From Myoxocephalus aenaeus (Eukaryota; Chordata; Actinopteri; Perciformes; Cottidae): a stretch of DNA of 64,000 bases. The stretch spans positions 1,189,001-1,253,000 of the forward strand of contig JBAMJR010000003.1 in assembly GCA_038501785.1 (NCBI GenBank). Direction: 5' to 3'. Both the position numbers and the translations under genes were made by a program. Of the stretch, positions 32,346-44,988 are shown one piece after another (within the stretch, counting starts at the first letter, position 1; each line of letters begins with the position of its first letter). Below the pieces are notes generated by a model. The model made no database searches. It was given only the letters and a program-made list of their open reading frames with translations, and had not been told where the DNA came from.

Positions 32346-33506
32346 GTTAATAAAGTAATACTATGAACCAGGTTGTTTATGTTGTTAATAAAGTAATACT
32401 ATGAACCAGGTTGTTTATGTTGTTAATAAAGTAATACTATGAACCAGGTTGTTTATGTTATTAATAAAGTAATACTATGAACCAGGTTGTTTATGTTGTT
32501 AATAAAGTAATACTATGAACCAGGTTGTTTATGTTGTTAATAAAGTAATACTATGAACCAGGTTGTTTATGTTATTAATAAAGTAATACTATGAACCAGG
32601 TTGTTTATGTTGTTAATAAAGTAATACTATGAACCAGGTTGTTTATGTTGTTAATAAAGTAATACTATGAACCAGGTTGTTTATGTTGTTAATAAAGTAA
32701 TACTATGAACCAGGTTGTTTATGTTATTAATAAAGTAATACTATGAACCAGGTTGTTTATGTTGTTAATAAAGTAATACTATGAACCAGGTTGTTTATGT
32801 TGTTAATAAAGTAATACTATGAACCAGGTTGTTTATGTTATTAATAAAGTAATACTATGAACCAGGTTGTTTATGTTATTAATAAAGTAATACTATGAAC
32901 CAGGTTGTTTATGTTGTTAATAAAGTAATACTATGAACCAGGTTGTTTATGTTATTAATAAAGTAATACTATGAACCAGGTTGTTTATGTTGTTAATAAA
33001 GTAATACTATGAACCAGGTTGTTTATGTTATTAATAAAGTAATACTATGAACCAGGTTGTTTATGTTGTTAATAAAGTAATACTATGAACCAGGTTGTTT
33101 ATGTTATTAATAAAGTAATACTATGAACCAGGTTGTTTATGTTATTAATAAAGTAATACTATGAACCAGGTTGTTTATGTTGTTAATAAAGTAATACTAT
33201 GAACCAGGTTGTTTATGTTGTTAATAAAGTAATACTATGAACCAGGTTGTTTATGTTATTAATAAAGTAATACTATGAACCAGGTTGTTTATGTTGTTAA
33301 TAAAGTAATACTATGAACCAGGTTGTTTATGTTGTTAATAAAGTAATACTATGAACCAGGTTGTTTATGTTATTAATAAAGTAATACTATGAACCAGGTT
33401 GTTTATGTTGTTAATAAAGTAATACTATGAACCAGGTTGTTTATGTTATTAATAAAGTAATACTATGAACCAGGTTGTTTATGTTGTTAATAAAGTAATA
33501 CTATGA
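32346..33506 (+). repeat. 38-bp AATAAA minisatellite upstream of ZnfA3
   Basis: About 31 copies. The boundary-variant order equals unit 1 for the first 24 positions and then reads GGAGAG in place of AGG, so only the 3' end of the array has changed. Confidence 0.95.
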
Positions 33507-33591
33507 GGTTGTTTAAATCGTCTGCATGACGCAACACTGTATGAAGACGGATGAAGTATTTAAGATGATCTTTAGTTTCACCGCTGCAGAC

Positions 33592-33599
33592 TGACGTCA
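33592..33599 (+). promoter_or_regulatory. CRE in presumed ZnfA3 promoter
   Basis: TGACGTCA at the same distance from the ATG as in ZnfA2. Confidence 0.5.
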
Positions 33600-33803
33600 C
33601 TAACATGCGCCTGCCGCGCGTCATAACTACGTCGTTAGTGAAAGTGGAGTCGGATCCTGTAAACACGCGGTTGTCTTTTCCTAACTCCTCGTGAAGTCTC
33701 CTTCCCATCTTTCCTTGACCCCGTGACGTGTCCACAGCTCAAGGAGAAGTGGTTTTAGACGTCAGGAGGAAATGTTGTGACTCTTCGCTGCAGCCGCGTC
33801 TCC

Positions 33804-33948
33804 ATGTCTCAAGAAGAAATGCTGAGACTGTTGGTGAAGCAGCGAGTCCACGCGGCCGTTGAAGAGGCTTTTGGGGAGTTGCACGGATTAATAGAAGATT
33901 ATGAGGAGACCGTTTCTCTATTAAGAGAACATGAGCTACACAGATCAG
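33804..33948 (+). CDS. ZnfA3 exon 1
   Basis: Same 48 residues as ZnfA2 exon 1 (MSQEEMLRLL to ELHRS), donor ATCAG|GTTTGT, phase 1, to be joined to 36217. Confidence 0.78.
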
Positions 33949-34289
33949 GTTTGTGCTTTTTCATTATTGTTCCCGGTGTTCCACCCCAAGTGTTGTTGAA
34001 CCTACTGGTTTCCTGCGCATGCGTGTTGTGTTCACTTCACAGCTGCAGCGGTTGTCCGTCTCGGTCTCCAGATTCGTCACACATTCACAAACACATTGCT
34101 GGAGATCTTCAAGCCACATTGCATCTCCATTGCAGCGATCACGATCGTATAAGTGAGCACTGCATCACAGCCACGTATGAAGAAACACATTTAAGAAAAT
34201 ATATTCATAAAAAGATCGCAATGACCTGGATTCGAACCCTTTGAGCAAAAATGATGATGCACTTAAAGACGGTGACTTAACCTGTAGAG

Positions 34290-34690
34290 CAGGGGTATTC
34301 AACTAAAATTCTGCGAGGTCCATTTCGAGAGAATTTCCTCATGCAAAGGTCCGGAACATCATCATAATGTCAAATTTGTGCCATATGTATTGAAGTAGCC
34401 AACAGTTGTATTAACGTATGTATGTAGTCAACAACTGACTGTCAAATTAAATAAAGAAAGTTCAATTGAATAACATCTAAACAATATTTATTATTACAGA
34501 TTTCCAATTTAATTGGAATAATTATAAATAATACATACTCTAATAATACATACATCATCTTTTATTTCAAGTAAAATAAAGGCTGGATTTAAAACAGAAA
34601 GCTTTTGAAAAATGTGACTTTATAAATTAAATGAATAAATGTAATTTATTATTTTAGAAAAAATAATTTTATAATTTTCATACAGCTTCA
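34290..34690. mobile_element. hAT-type relic in ZnfA3 intron
   Basis: Begins CAGGGGTATTCAACTAAAAT like 15937; right end not found. Confidence 0.5.
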
Positions 34691-34837
34691 AATTCAGTTT
34701 ATTTGGGCGTCAAGTGATGTCAATCAAAAGAGCCAAGATACTATATTATTGTGATCTAAAAAGAGAAATGTGTGTTCATTATTAAACCACTTGCTTCAGC
34801 TCATTTCTCCTCTCTGTTAAAGTCATTGTTGGTCAGT

Positions 34838-35072
34838 TAATTCATGAGTTAGGGTTCTGATCATATTCATTCATGTGTTAGGGTTCTGATCATATTCATT
34901 CATTTGTTAGGGTTCTGATCATATTAATTCATGTGTTAGGGTTCTGATCATATTCATTCATTTGTTAGGGTTCTGATCATATTCATTCATTTGTTAGGGT
35001 TCTGATCATATTCATTCATGTGTTAGGGTTCTGATCATATTCATTCATGTGTTAGGGTTCTGATCATTTGGA
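34838..35072 (+). repeat. 29-bp TTAGGG-bearing repeat in ZnfA3 intron
   Basis: Eight copies, two more than in unit 1. Confidence 0.9.
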
Positions 35073-36216
35073 CTCTTAAGGTTTATTTTCTGTGCCTTAA
35101 TTTCGGATGTGAGTCGGTCCGTTTGCTCTACAGATGTGTGCTTTGTCTCGTGGTGGCGCTTCACATCACTGCTTTAAATATCTCTGAACATGAGACATGC
35201 TGCTCTTGAACTGGTTGTGGGAATAAAACCTATAACAGTCTGTCCATTCTTGGTTAAAGGCTCTGGTTAAGTCTGCTTTTATCTTTTTGGAGCGCCAAGT
35301 GAAGTCCTCACTGCTCCTTCTTTAAAGAATAAATGTCCTGAGTTAATGATTTTACCACCAGGTGTCGATTACATTTTTCTATCAACTGCCAATCCCGATC
35401 TGTAAGTGGAAAAAAAGATTTGATCCTGAAAAAATTATTTGAACCCGAAAAAATTTGAATCGAAACTGTAAAAAAAAAGTTGAAAATATAAAATCTGTTA
35501 CTGAAAACGGAAAAAAATACATTTTATGAAAAATTAAAAAAACGGACAAATTATATTTAACCCCCCAAAAACTTTTTATTTCGAATACATTGTTGAATTT
35601 TTCAAAGTTCAAGAACAAAACTTGATTTTTCAGGTTCAAATCTTTTTTCCAATGAACAAAACATTTCCTGGGTTTGGCTCCATAGTACCAGTAATGTTCT
35701 ACCCACAAAACAATGAAGAACATATTGCTGGAGATCTTCAAGCCACATTTCATCTCCATGGCGGTGATTATGATTGTTCAAGTGAGCACTACATCACAAT
35801 CACGTCTGAAGAAATACATTTTAAGAAAGGAAAAAAAAAATATATATATATATAAACAACCTGGATTCTATCTCTATCGAGCAAAATCATAATGTATTGA
35901 AGACGGTGGCGATACGCGGTGCGCCACCAATCATAAACCCTTCCAGGTCTTGCGCTTGGGCGGAAACACAGTATAAAATCTTGTATAAAATCACTCATTT
36001 TCAAATTGAACATTCCATATCTATTCCAGCGCCCTTTGCACTCCGGACTACTGTCCTGCTGTTTACAAACATCATTGTGTTATTGTTTTGTATTATGTAT
36101 TTCTGTGTTTGTACATGAAGAGCAACACACATACATTTAGTCAAACTCCTTGAATGTCTCCACTAATGAAAGCTATCAGTGTGAAGTCACAGTTGTCCAT
36201 AATGTGCTCCCTGCAG

Positions 36217-37745
36217 ATGTCCAGCAGCTGTTGGCGATTAAAGCACATGCCCCCCCTGAGTGCCTGGACCTGGACCAAGAGGACCCAGAGGACCCGGAGC
36301 CACTCCACATAAAAGAGGAAAAGGAGCCCCTCCACATAAAAGAGGAAAAGGAGGATCTCTGGACCCGTCTAGAGGGAGATCAGCTTAATGTGCTGGAGGA
36401 GGCTGATATCACCAAGTTCCTATCCACTGCTGTTAATGTGAAGAGTGAAGATGACAAACCTCAGACCTCACGGCTTCATCGAAGCCAGACGGAGGACAAC
36501 AGAGAGGCGGAGCCTCCAGCCGGCAGGTCAGCTACACCGATAAAAACAGAAACTGATGGAGAGGACTGTGGGGGATCAGGACTGTTGGTGAGAACAAAAT
36601 GTTTTAGAGTGAAGCCAAAGAAAGAATCACGGCCAAGAGTTCTCACAGGAGAGAATCCATTCAGTTGTGATGTTTGTGGGAAAATATTTACAGTACAGGG
36701 ACATCTGAAGACACACATGAGAGTCCACACAGGAGAGAAGCCATTCAGTTGTGATGAATGTGGGAAAAGATTTACAGTACAGGGAAGTCTGAAGAAACAC
36801 ATGAGAGTCCACACAGGAGAGAAGCCATTCAGTTGTGATGAATGTGGGAAAAGATTTACAGTACAGGGACATCTGAAGACACACATGAGAGTCCACACAG
36901 GAGAGAAGCCATTCAGTTGTGATGTTTGTGGGAACAGATTTACAGAACAGGGAAGTCTGAAGAAACACATGAGAGTCCACACAGGAGAGAAGCCATTCAG
37001 TTGTGATGAATGTGGGAAAAGATTTACAGTACAGGGACATCTGAAGACACACATGAGAGTCCACACAGGAGAGAAGCCATTCAGTTGTGATGAATGTGGG
37101 AAAAGATTTACAGTACAGGGAAGTCTGAAGACACACATGAGAGTCCACACAGGAGAGAAGCCATTCAGTTGTGATGTTTGTGGGAACAGATTTACAGAAC
37201 AGGGAAGTCTGAAGAAACACATGAGAGTCCACACAGGAGAGAAGCCATTCAGTTGTGATGTTTGTGGGAAAAGATTTACAGTACAGGGAAGTCTGAAGAC
37301 ACACATGAGAGTCCACACAGGAGAGAAGCCATTCAGTTGTGATGTTTGTGGGAACAGATTTACAGTACAGGGGAATCTGAAGAAACACATGAGAGTCCAC
37401 ACAGGAGAGAAGCCATTCAGTTGTGATGTTTGTGGGAAAAGATTTACAGTACAGGGAAGTCTGAAGAAACACATGAGAGTCCACACAGGAGAGAAGCCAT
37501 TCAGTTGTGATGTTTGTGGGAACAGATTTACAGTACAGGGGAATCTGAAGAAACACATGAGAGTCCACACAGGAGAGAAGCCATTCAGTTGTGATGTTTG
37601 TGGGAAAAGATTTACACAACAGGGAAGTCTGAAGAAACACATGCGAGTCCACACAGGAGAGAAGCCATTCAGTTGTGATGTTTGTGGGAAAAGATTTACA
37701 GTACAGGGACATCTGAAGACACACATGAGAGTCCACAGAGAATAG
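36217..37745 (+). CDS. ZnfA3 exon 2: HIKEE repeat plus 13 C2H2 fingers
   Basis: Joined to exon 1 it makes 557 residues, the largest ZnfA here. The acceptor CTGCAG|ATGTCC gives D-VQQLLAIKAHAPPECLDLD, two HIKEE repeats (ZnfA2 has five), the EDLWTRLEGDQLNVLEE block, VKSEDD, IKTETDGED, and 13 fingers at about residues 192-555. Only finger 1 has the GENPF linker. New finger types relative to ZnfA2 are FTVQGNLKKH and many FTVQGHLKTH; the FRQQRTL finger is absent. Runs of fingers repeat as blocks (KRFTVQGH, KRFTVQGS, NRFTEQGS), pointing to growth by unequal exchange. TAG at 37743. The ORF stays open upstream of the acceptor (from 36150), but that part is intronic. Confidence 0.92.
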
Positions 37746-39577
37746 AATTAGTTCCTTCCAGTTGTGAAAGATTAATGATGCAAGTTTTCGTTCTTCTCTT
37801 TCTCTTGTTTAATTAAAAACATATGTAAAATGTCATTTGTTTGTAAATAAGATGGAGGTCAACAGATTTTCTGAACATAAGATTAATAATTGTGTTATGT
37901 CTGTAATAGAGGAAACTAAAACCAAACTAAAAACTCTCTACAAATACATCTCTGTTTTAAAATGCATTTAGCTGTGTAATGTTTTAAAATCTACACACAA
38001 ATATTCTTATGCAAGTTTACTTTGATGACACTTCATTTTACAAATCCCATCGTTTTATATAATTCCCTAGAAATAAGCTTCTATGTAACTGTAAACTCAC
38101 AGGAAGGTTCTTCGAAAAGATATGATGGATAGTTGAGACAGTTTTAACTGCCTGATCTTATTAATGTCTCGTATCACCTAGAAAGCCTATATTTTATTTT
38201 TTACTGTGAGAGATCGTGAAGAGTACAGATTAGCGCAGATATATCATGAAAATGGAATAAATGGTTCATCTGAATTGAACGTTCCTTTGAGAGGTGTAGG
38301 AGCCAGAGAGGAAGGAAGTGGATGGCGAGAGGGTGTTGGACAACCTGCAGTTTTATGTGAATTTCTCATCAACGAAGGGCCCTGGTCGTTCACTGCAGCT
38401 TTAACATAGGAAGTAAAAAAATAAAATAATCCAGAGTAAGAAAAAAAAAAATACCTTATTTGGGCAAAGGAAGAGGCACCATCTCTCCCAGCCTAGTCAG
38501 CTAAAAACCTTACATAGAAAAAAGCAAAGTAACGGACATTTGGGGGCCCAGGCACCTAAAAAGCAGAACAACCTAATGGAAAGAGGCTATAGATGGCCTA
38601 TGACCGCTAGGTCAACCCTTCGTTAGTTCCCGGGGGACAGCTAGGTCAAACCTGCGGCAGTTCCTGTGTGAAGGCTGGCAGGATGTAAGATGTGCCTGTG
38701 TGGCTAGTGTGGTGGCTGATTTCCTTCTTCGACGATGATTAAACCTTTCTTAACCTGATGCTGTATGAACTTGAATCTTACCAATCTGACTGCTCGTGAG
38801 ACGCCACAGGGACTCGCTCACGACCTCAGTAATCGACACACCCACAGAACACAGAGAGTTTGGTTTAAAGTTCACTCCACATAGATTTATTTGAAACACA
38901 CAGTTTACAAATAAAACGAGTTGCGCCCGGTATCATTAGACAACAGCTCCCGTTCCCGTCTGTCTAACGCAACAACCCCCGAATAATCAAACAGACAATT
39001 ATTATATCAACTCAAACAGGTACCACCCCCTTCTCAGTATGCCAGCTCAAGCCGGTAACCATTAAGGAAAGTGACTGCTTCGCTGACGTCCCCCTTATCG
39101 TTGTTTTGGTTTGAGCTCTCTGGCTGTCTCCTGAGCAGAACAAGGCCACTGCAGACAGTTCTACGCTCAATGGTCCCTTCTAATCTCTCGTCGGGCTGAT
39201 GATGTTAAATTACTTTCACAGTGGTACTTTACGCCTAAAACAATCCAAACACAATACTTAATAGTACGCATTATTATAAAACATTTCCCCTCCACACTAG
39301 ATATACACAAGGCCCAGTTTTATCTCGGGGGAGAGTTGTAGGATTAAGATAAGCAAATGAAGCAGATGTTTTTGGGAGATTCTGCTAGGTTAAAGTTAAT
39401 TTTGTTACGTGTGTGTTTATTGTAATATTACATAGTGATGCTCAGGTTTTGGGATAAAGGGTGTCTATTAGAGATCTTTATCCACCTTGCATAAGAGTAT
39501 AATATATTTAAGAGGTGCCCTTGCCATATAATCAATGCTTGGCTAAATGTATTATGAAACAAGAAGAATTGTAAACT
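37746..39577. other. 3' UTR and non-coding spacer downstream of ZnfA3
   Basis: Counterpart of 883-2740. An 18-bp deletion (TTGATCGAATTCACAAGA missing at about 38325) fuses short frames but creates no plausible gene. More point differences than the other copies. Confidence 0.5.
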
Positions 39578-40325
39578 TGTAACGGTACGACCGGTTTGAT
39601 TGGGGTGCCAGCTAGGTCTGTGCCTAACAATATCTTCCTCAGGGTGTGAGTCGATATTTAGTAATTTGTTTGGTCAACCGCACACAGGGCTCCAGTAGAG
39701 AGTACACTCCCCCCCACACACTGAACCCTCAAAAGGTCCCTCCCCACAAGCATTATACATGAATATTGTTCATCACAATTAATCACCACACAGATATCAG
39801 TCCTTTTCAGATGCTTGTGTATTTACAATTCAGTACCGACACAATACACACATTGAGTCCATCACCCAGTTCCCCCCCCCCCCTAAATCCACCCCGTAAT
39901 TTCCCTCTCATCCGCTTCCCCGTACAGTACAGCTCAGATTACCCCATCCAGGAAAAATAGTTGGTCCACCAAAAAGATCCCCCACGGTTTGTGCCGAGTG
40001 ACAGCGTGTCAGATAATCCAGTGGTTACGCTGCAGCAATCGTTGCCTCGCAGGTGGCCGGGGAACTTTGAGTAGCGCGCATTTAAAACCTCGAACACAAA
40101 GAAGACGGACGTTCACGGGTGACGCTTCCCGTACGCTCCGGGTACTCGCTTCTCTTTTCGCGCCGCCCCGCATTTCCGCTTTTGTCCGCCGTTCGGCAAG
40201 GGCACAGCGTGGATTGGTTTCTGAATGGGGGTGCGTCTGTGACGTGGGTGCGTCTGTGACGTGGGTGCGTCTGTGACGTGGGTGCGTCTGTGACAGGGAC
40301 GGTGTAGTGATACCAGATCGCTACA
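39578..40325. mobile_element. 748-bp insertion, probable solo LTR
   Basis: Starts TGTAACGGTACG and ends GATCGCTACA (TG...CA ends), with a 4-bp duplication AACT at 39574-39577 and 40326-40329. The other three units keep the empty site GTAAACTCATGTC. It is GC-rich towards the right, with four tandem GGGTGCGTCTGTGACG-type words at about 40229-40292. There is no ORF of note. Length, ends and duplication fit a solo LTR of a Ty3-like element; a DNA transposon is a weaker alternative. Short ORFs at 39766 and 39989 are not supported. Confidence 0.6.
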
Positions 40326-40391
40326 AACTCATGTCTTTATTAAATTCAAATGTACAATCATGATGTCTAATGTTCATTCATACTTTGTAAT

Positions 40392-41908
40392 CAGTGGCGG
40401 CTGGTGAATTTTTTTTTGGGGGGGCGCAGTTGGGCGGCGCGGTTTAAATAGCACTCCACAATGAGAAGAAAAGAGGTTTGGAGTAGAATATTCTAAAAAA
40501 ACAAAGCTTTATTTCAAGAAAACACAGTGCTCAACACTGTCCAATAACAACTATCAACAAACTGTAACTTTGGGCATGAGAGGTTCAGAGCAGAATGGTT
40601 TAAGAAACATTCAATGTGGTGGCCAGAGCAACTTCAGGGAATACATTGACGTAGCATTCAAACTGGGGGCCCTGCAGTAAGGTGGCACTGGTGAGGTGGT
40701 CTTTGAAGGCAAAGCGTTCCCTGGTGTGTCCAAGTATGGTGTCACAAACCTACAGATAAATATATAGAGAGAGACAGAGACAGTAAGATAAGTTGTGGGG
40801 AAATATCTACTACAAACAGGCTTCATACTACAGACAAAAAACTATGTTTTGTGTGTCTTGATGGCTCAGCAACATAGACAAAAGGCCAGGAGCCACCTTG
40901 ATGGCTGTAGCCTGGAGCTATGACACACACACACACACACACACACACTCACTCACTCACTCACTCACTCACTTGTTGGGGGTTGAATTGGTATTTTAGA
41001 TAAAGTTATAGTCTGATATGATATCCACCCAAATCTAACAATGTCCAACATGTGTTCTGCTGTGGGAAAGATAAAACATTAAACTCTAACAGGCATCTGC
41101 TGATTTTGACACTCACCTCTGCAGCAATCCTTCAAGCTCATCTTCCTTCACAGCCGGCGCTTCCTCGGCTGCTCAGAGCCACTGCACACGGAGCCTCCAG
41201 CTAGCAGCTCCGGTTAGCATGTAGCTTGAGGAGAAGCTCCGGGTGTACGTCCTCCCGCGGTCAGTGCTTTGCTGCTGAATATTTAAATCCGGACGTTCGG
41301 GTCCCAACTCTTTCAGCCTCTTCTTGTCAACATCTGATCGTGGATTGAAAGGTGTTTCGCGTAGAGATACCACAGAGTTTTCAGTCGCCATACTAACATA
41401 ATCAAAGTCTCTGCTAGCTGTGTTGCTCGCGTAGCTACGTGGGAGCTATATGGGATGTGAGGGAATGATAAAGGTCTCTGATTGGACGAATAGTCCAACC
41501 ACGTTGCAATAAGAAACGATGTCATTGGCTAGGGCGCAGATTCGTGCGCCCGAAGATTCACGTTTCATCCGCCAATGAGAAGCTGTCCTTGCCGCAACGA
41601 GGGTGAAATGTTTGTTCGCTGCCATAGACTCACATTTGGCTGGCGCCCCGAGAGGGGAGGGGCTTTTCTCAGTAATGATGAATGGCGATATATTATATTT
41701 GGTATATCTTAAGTGGTTGTTGACAGGGGCTTCCGGTCTCCCACACACATTTAGCGCGTCAACACGGTATATTTCTTATTTAAATTATTTGGTATATAAT
41801 GTTTTTTGACAGTATATATTATATATATTTTTTTCTTCTTTTTTTTTTTCATCGCAAAATTTTAAGAGGGGCGGCGCCCTAGCGCCCTCTATTGACGCAC
41901 CGCCACTG
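40392..41908 (-). mobile_element. hAT (Tip100/Zaphod-like) element, internally deleted
   Basis: Ends CAGTGGCGGCTGG and CACCGCCACTG. Perfect 8-bp duplications TTTGTAAT at 40384-40391 and 41909-41916; the other units have the empty site (CATACTTTGTAACACC). The inside has (CA)n and (CACT)n at about 40922-40972 and a minus-strand transposase N-terminal remnant. Most of the transposase is gone. Confidence 0.82.
41173..41391 (-). pseudogene. hAT transposase N-terminal remnant
   Basis: 72 codons starting MATENSVVSLRETPFNPRSD and including LKELGPERPDLNIQQ and DRGRTYTRSF. The G-x-x-R-P-D-L and R-x-Y-x-R-x-F spacing resembles the TTF/ZMYM-type zinc-finger start of Tip100-like hAT transposases. The frame ends before any DDE domain. 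The family call is by motif memory only. Confidence 0.5.
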
Positions 41909-41916
41909 TTTGTAAT

Positions 41917-42847
41917 ATCATGTGATGTTTGATAAAAATATCGAACAGCGAACTTGTCAAACTGACGTGTTGAAAAGGAGAAGTTGAAAAAGGGAGCAGA
42001 AGAAGTGGGGGCTTGGAGAAAACCCATCTTCCCTCAGCATCCCTGTAAGGGGTCAAGAGGTTAGATATGAGACCAAAAGTCAGGAGTTTAGTAAGATGTG
42101 TTTTGGCGTGTTAGGTGAAGAGCTGTAGCAATACTTAGCACTTTCAGTAGAGCCTCTATTCTCCTAAATTCTGAGTTTTCCTTCTAAGTACTTTTGAAGT
42201 TGCATTTGTAACTGGTACATCGTGTTCTATCTTTTGTTAAGATAAATATTGATTGATATCAAAGTTAAATAAGATAAATAAGGTAGTGACAGTTGGTTGT
42301 TGTTGTGATTGGTGACTTAACACTTTCACTACAAATATAAAGCACAACAGTAGACTGTTTAACATTACTATTGTCTTGTGTCATCTAGAAAGCCTTTATT
42401 TTATTTGTACTATTGTCTACAGGCAAGCAAACTGTTCAACATATGTATGCATAACATAAATTCAACTGTCCTGATATTCTGTGTGGAAAAGAGCAAGTTG
42501 GCCAACGTTCTGCTTTTCATACTTGGCGTGCTGACTGCTACATTTCTGGAGGTCAAAGAACAAAATGTACTTCAGCTATTTGGTTACGGTTGAGGAGGAA
42601 CTCGGGGTGAATATCATGATCATTTAAACGGCTGATTTTCATTTAGTTTTGTTCTGTTATTCCTGCTAACCTTACCGTCTATCATTCACAATATCATTTA
42701 GTTGTATTTGAAACTTTTGCCAAAGTCCTCATTTTTAAAGGGGACTTTTAATTTAGTTTTTTTCAGGAAACAAATAAAGTAAAAATGTTTGGAACAACCT
42801 CAACTAACCTACTTTTCTCTAATCCTTTATTTGTTGGTTCTTTTTTT
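41917..42847. other. Non-coding spacer, unit 3
   Basis: Continuation of the spacer after the insertions. It shares the unit 1 variants GGCCAACGTTCTG and ACATCGTGTTC. No gene seen. Confidence 0.5.
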
Positions 42848-42855
42848 CATTTAGC

Positions 42856-43090
42856 AAATAGCGCTGATAATAACAGTCCTCACACTCCCTCAATTCTTGA
42901 TCCACAGGAGGAGGAGGAGAATCTTTTAGTGAGGGTCTGACGTCTTCCTCTCCTCCTATCTTTCACACTCTCTCTGTTGTCACACCCTGGAGCACGGATT
43001 GACCTCGTGACCTTACTCCTTTGGTTTCTTCTCCATCTTCACCATGTCTGAGAACTCTGTGAGTTTGAAGAGGAAGAAACATAGAGCCAG
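42856..43090 (+). other. Orphan exon pair upstream of ZnfB3
   Basis: Acceptor CATTTAG, then the short open stretch. The 47-nt exon is 43044-43090 (MSENSVSLKRKKHRA, donor CAG|GTGAGG). One codon differs from units 1 and 2 (Pro to Ala). Confidence 0.35.
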
Positions 43091-44472
43091 GTGAGGTTGG
43101 GACTTAATGAAGCTTTATTTCACAAAGATAGTTTTGTGTTATTTTCTTCCTCTGATAACAAGTATGCACAATTGTAATAACTACAAAACACCTGGGATAT
43201 GTCGACATTACCTCTGTATCATTCTGAGCTCATTAGCTGTTGAAGTAAACAAAAAGAAAGCTCATGTTTTTAATTTAACAATCTAATGTAGTTTGTAAAA
43301 GTCGTGATGCTAGTCCTGCTTATTGTGTATTGGTGTGTGTTTGCTGTCATTAGATAAACAACATGCACTCTGATGTCGGCGTTGTCAGGTCATCTTGCCG
43401 GGGCTTAAGCCCTGATGTTCTGAGTGAAGCCCTGAATATCATTTAAAATGATCCTTCAAACATAATATATTTAACAGAGTCAGGATAGTTTACAGTTTAA
43501 TAATCAACTTTAAAGTCCAAAATGACATCAGTACAATGACACAGTTAACTTCATAAATTATCTCTCCTCGTCCCAACATTTGTATTTTGACTGTCATTCA
43601 TTTTCAAAGAAATAAACAAACTGATGGCATTATTATTATTATTATTATTATTAATACAATGTTCTCTAGATGTCGACACAATAATCATTGTCTGATATCA
43701 GATATTCATTCCGAGTAAAGCAAAAAGTCCTGCATTTTAAAATATTACTCAACTAAAAGTACAAAGGTATTAGCATCAACGTAAACTTAAAGTACCAAAA
43801 GTAAACGTACTCATCATACAGAATGGCCCGTTTCAGAATATTATTGAAGTATATTTATTGGTGCTTTATTGTGTTCATCACTTGAACGTTACGGCTCGTA
43901 AAAGTGGAACTAATTTGATTGACTCCATTAACTGCTGGGTAGATTTATCTATAATAATACATCAATGTATTAGTTGATTATATTTTGAGACGTCGTTACA
44001 AATAATCAATTTATTCGATTTTTTAAAACAGCTTCAATAACTAAACGAAATGTTTGATGAATAAATCTGCACTCAAAAGCAGCTGGTTATTGATTGAATT
44101 GATCAGATAAATCACAGAAACACCTGGTCCTGCACAGCGTTTAATCCTTCAAATTAAAAGCCCTGAACATGAATAATGAGAGAGGGAAACCAACATACTA
44201 CAAATGTAATTATAGTTTATAATATTGAATATTTTTCTTTTTTAGGTGAAACTACATTGGATCACTGAATCATACCCACTCAAATGAAACGCATTAAAAA
44301 CAAACTAATTTAAACTATGTCGTCTCATGCAAAGTCAAAGCCAGGATTTTAGAAATACTGAAGTCCCGTAATAATACATGTTTGACTTGCCAACAAAAAC
44401 ATCTGTACATAAGTATTTTTTCTTCTTTTTCACGTTATATATTAATTTAACAGTTAATAAATTATCAAACAC
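43091..44472. other. Non-coding spacer, unit 3, second part
   Basis: AT-rich with (TTA)n at about 43629-43653; no gene seen. Confidence 0.5.
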
Positions 44473-44755
44473 AAGATCATATCCAATATCAGGCAATGAG
44501 AAAATGCACCTGTGCTTTTAAAACAACTCCAACGGCGACACTACCGGTGGAAATGGGTGAAAGGCTTCTAGAATTACGAAGAGCGCAGTTGGCATTAAGT
44601 TATTGGGCTAATCTAGAGGGCCTTTTATTATTATTTATTAATAATGCAAGTACTAGACATCCTGATTCACACTCCAAACCAGTTGGTGGCGGAAATGCAC
44701 CAAACAGTTGTTTGCCCACCGACAGTAATCCTCAAAGAAGAAGAAGAAGAAGAAG
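44473..44755 (+). mobile_element. LINE 3' relic with (GAA)n tail, unit 3
   Basis: Same relic as 5340-5622, with the tail at about 44734-44755. Confidence 0.4.
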
Positions 44756-44777
44756 ACCCGGATGTTGTTCCATTAGC

Positions 44778-44788
44778 AACATGGCGGC
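44778..44788 (+). promoter_or_regulatory. YY1-like site upstream of ZnfB3
   Basis: AACATGGCGGC, 201 bp before the ATG at 44989. Confidence 0.45.
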
Positions 44789-44988
44789 TACCGTCAGGAG
44801 CAACGGCAGCGTCTCGTTGTTGTGTTGATAAAGTGTGTTGTTGCTCTGACTCTCCCGGTAGCCTACAACGATATAGAAGTTAGCTTAGCATGCTGGAAAC
44901 AGACCGACGGGGACGGAAGTCATCAACACAGCTCGTCCCAGTTTATTGGAGAGGAAACGGGGTTTGTGACGGAGTTTGTGTGGAGAAA

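Larger units (their letters stand above)
18195..36527. repeat. Segmental duplication unit 2
   Basis: Second copy, 18333 bp. From about 21700 onward it is almost identical to unit 1, including all TE ends. Before that it shares variants with unit 4 instead: GAAGATTGAATAAAT at about 19578, a 19-bp-longer stretch around CTTGGGCGAGACGAGAGG at about 21025, and GGCTCGTTCTG at about 21586. Confidence 0.93.

Noticed and set aside
36476..37736. Long minus-strand ORFs (up to 416 codons) across the ZnfA finger exons, also at 18143-19057 and 55344-56520
   Set aside because: They are frame shadows of the 84-bp finger repeat: one stop-free antisense unit makes the entire array stop-free. They have no start context or known domain.
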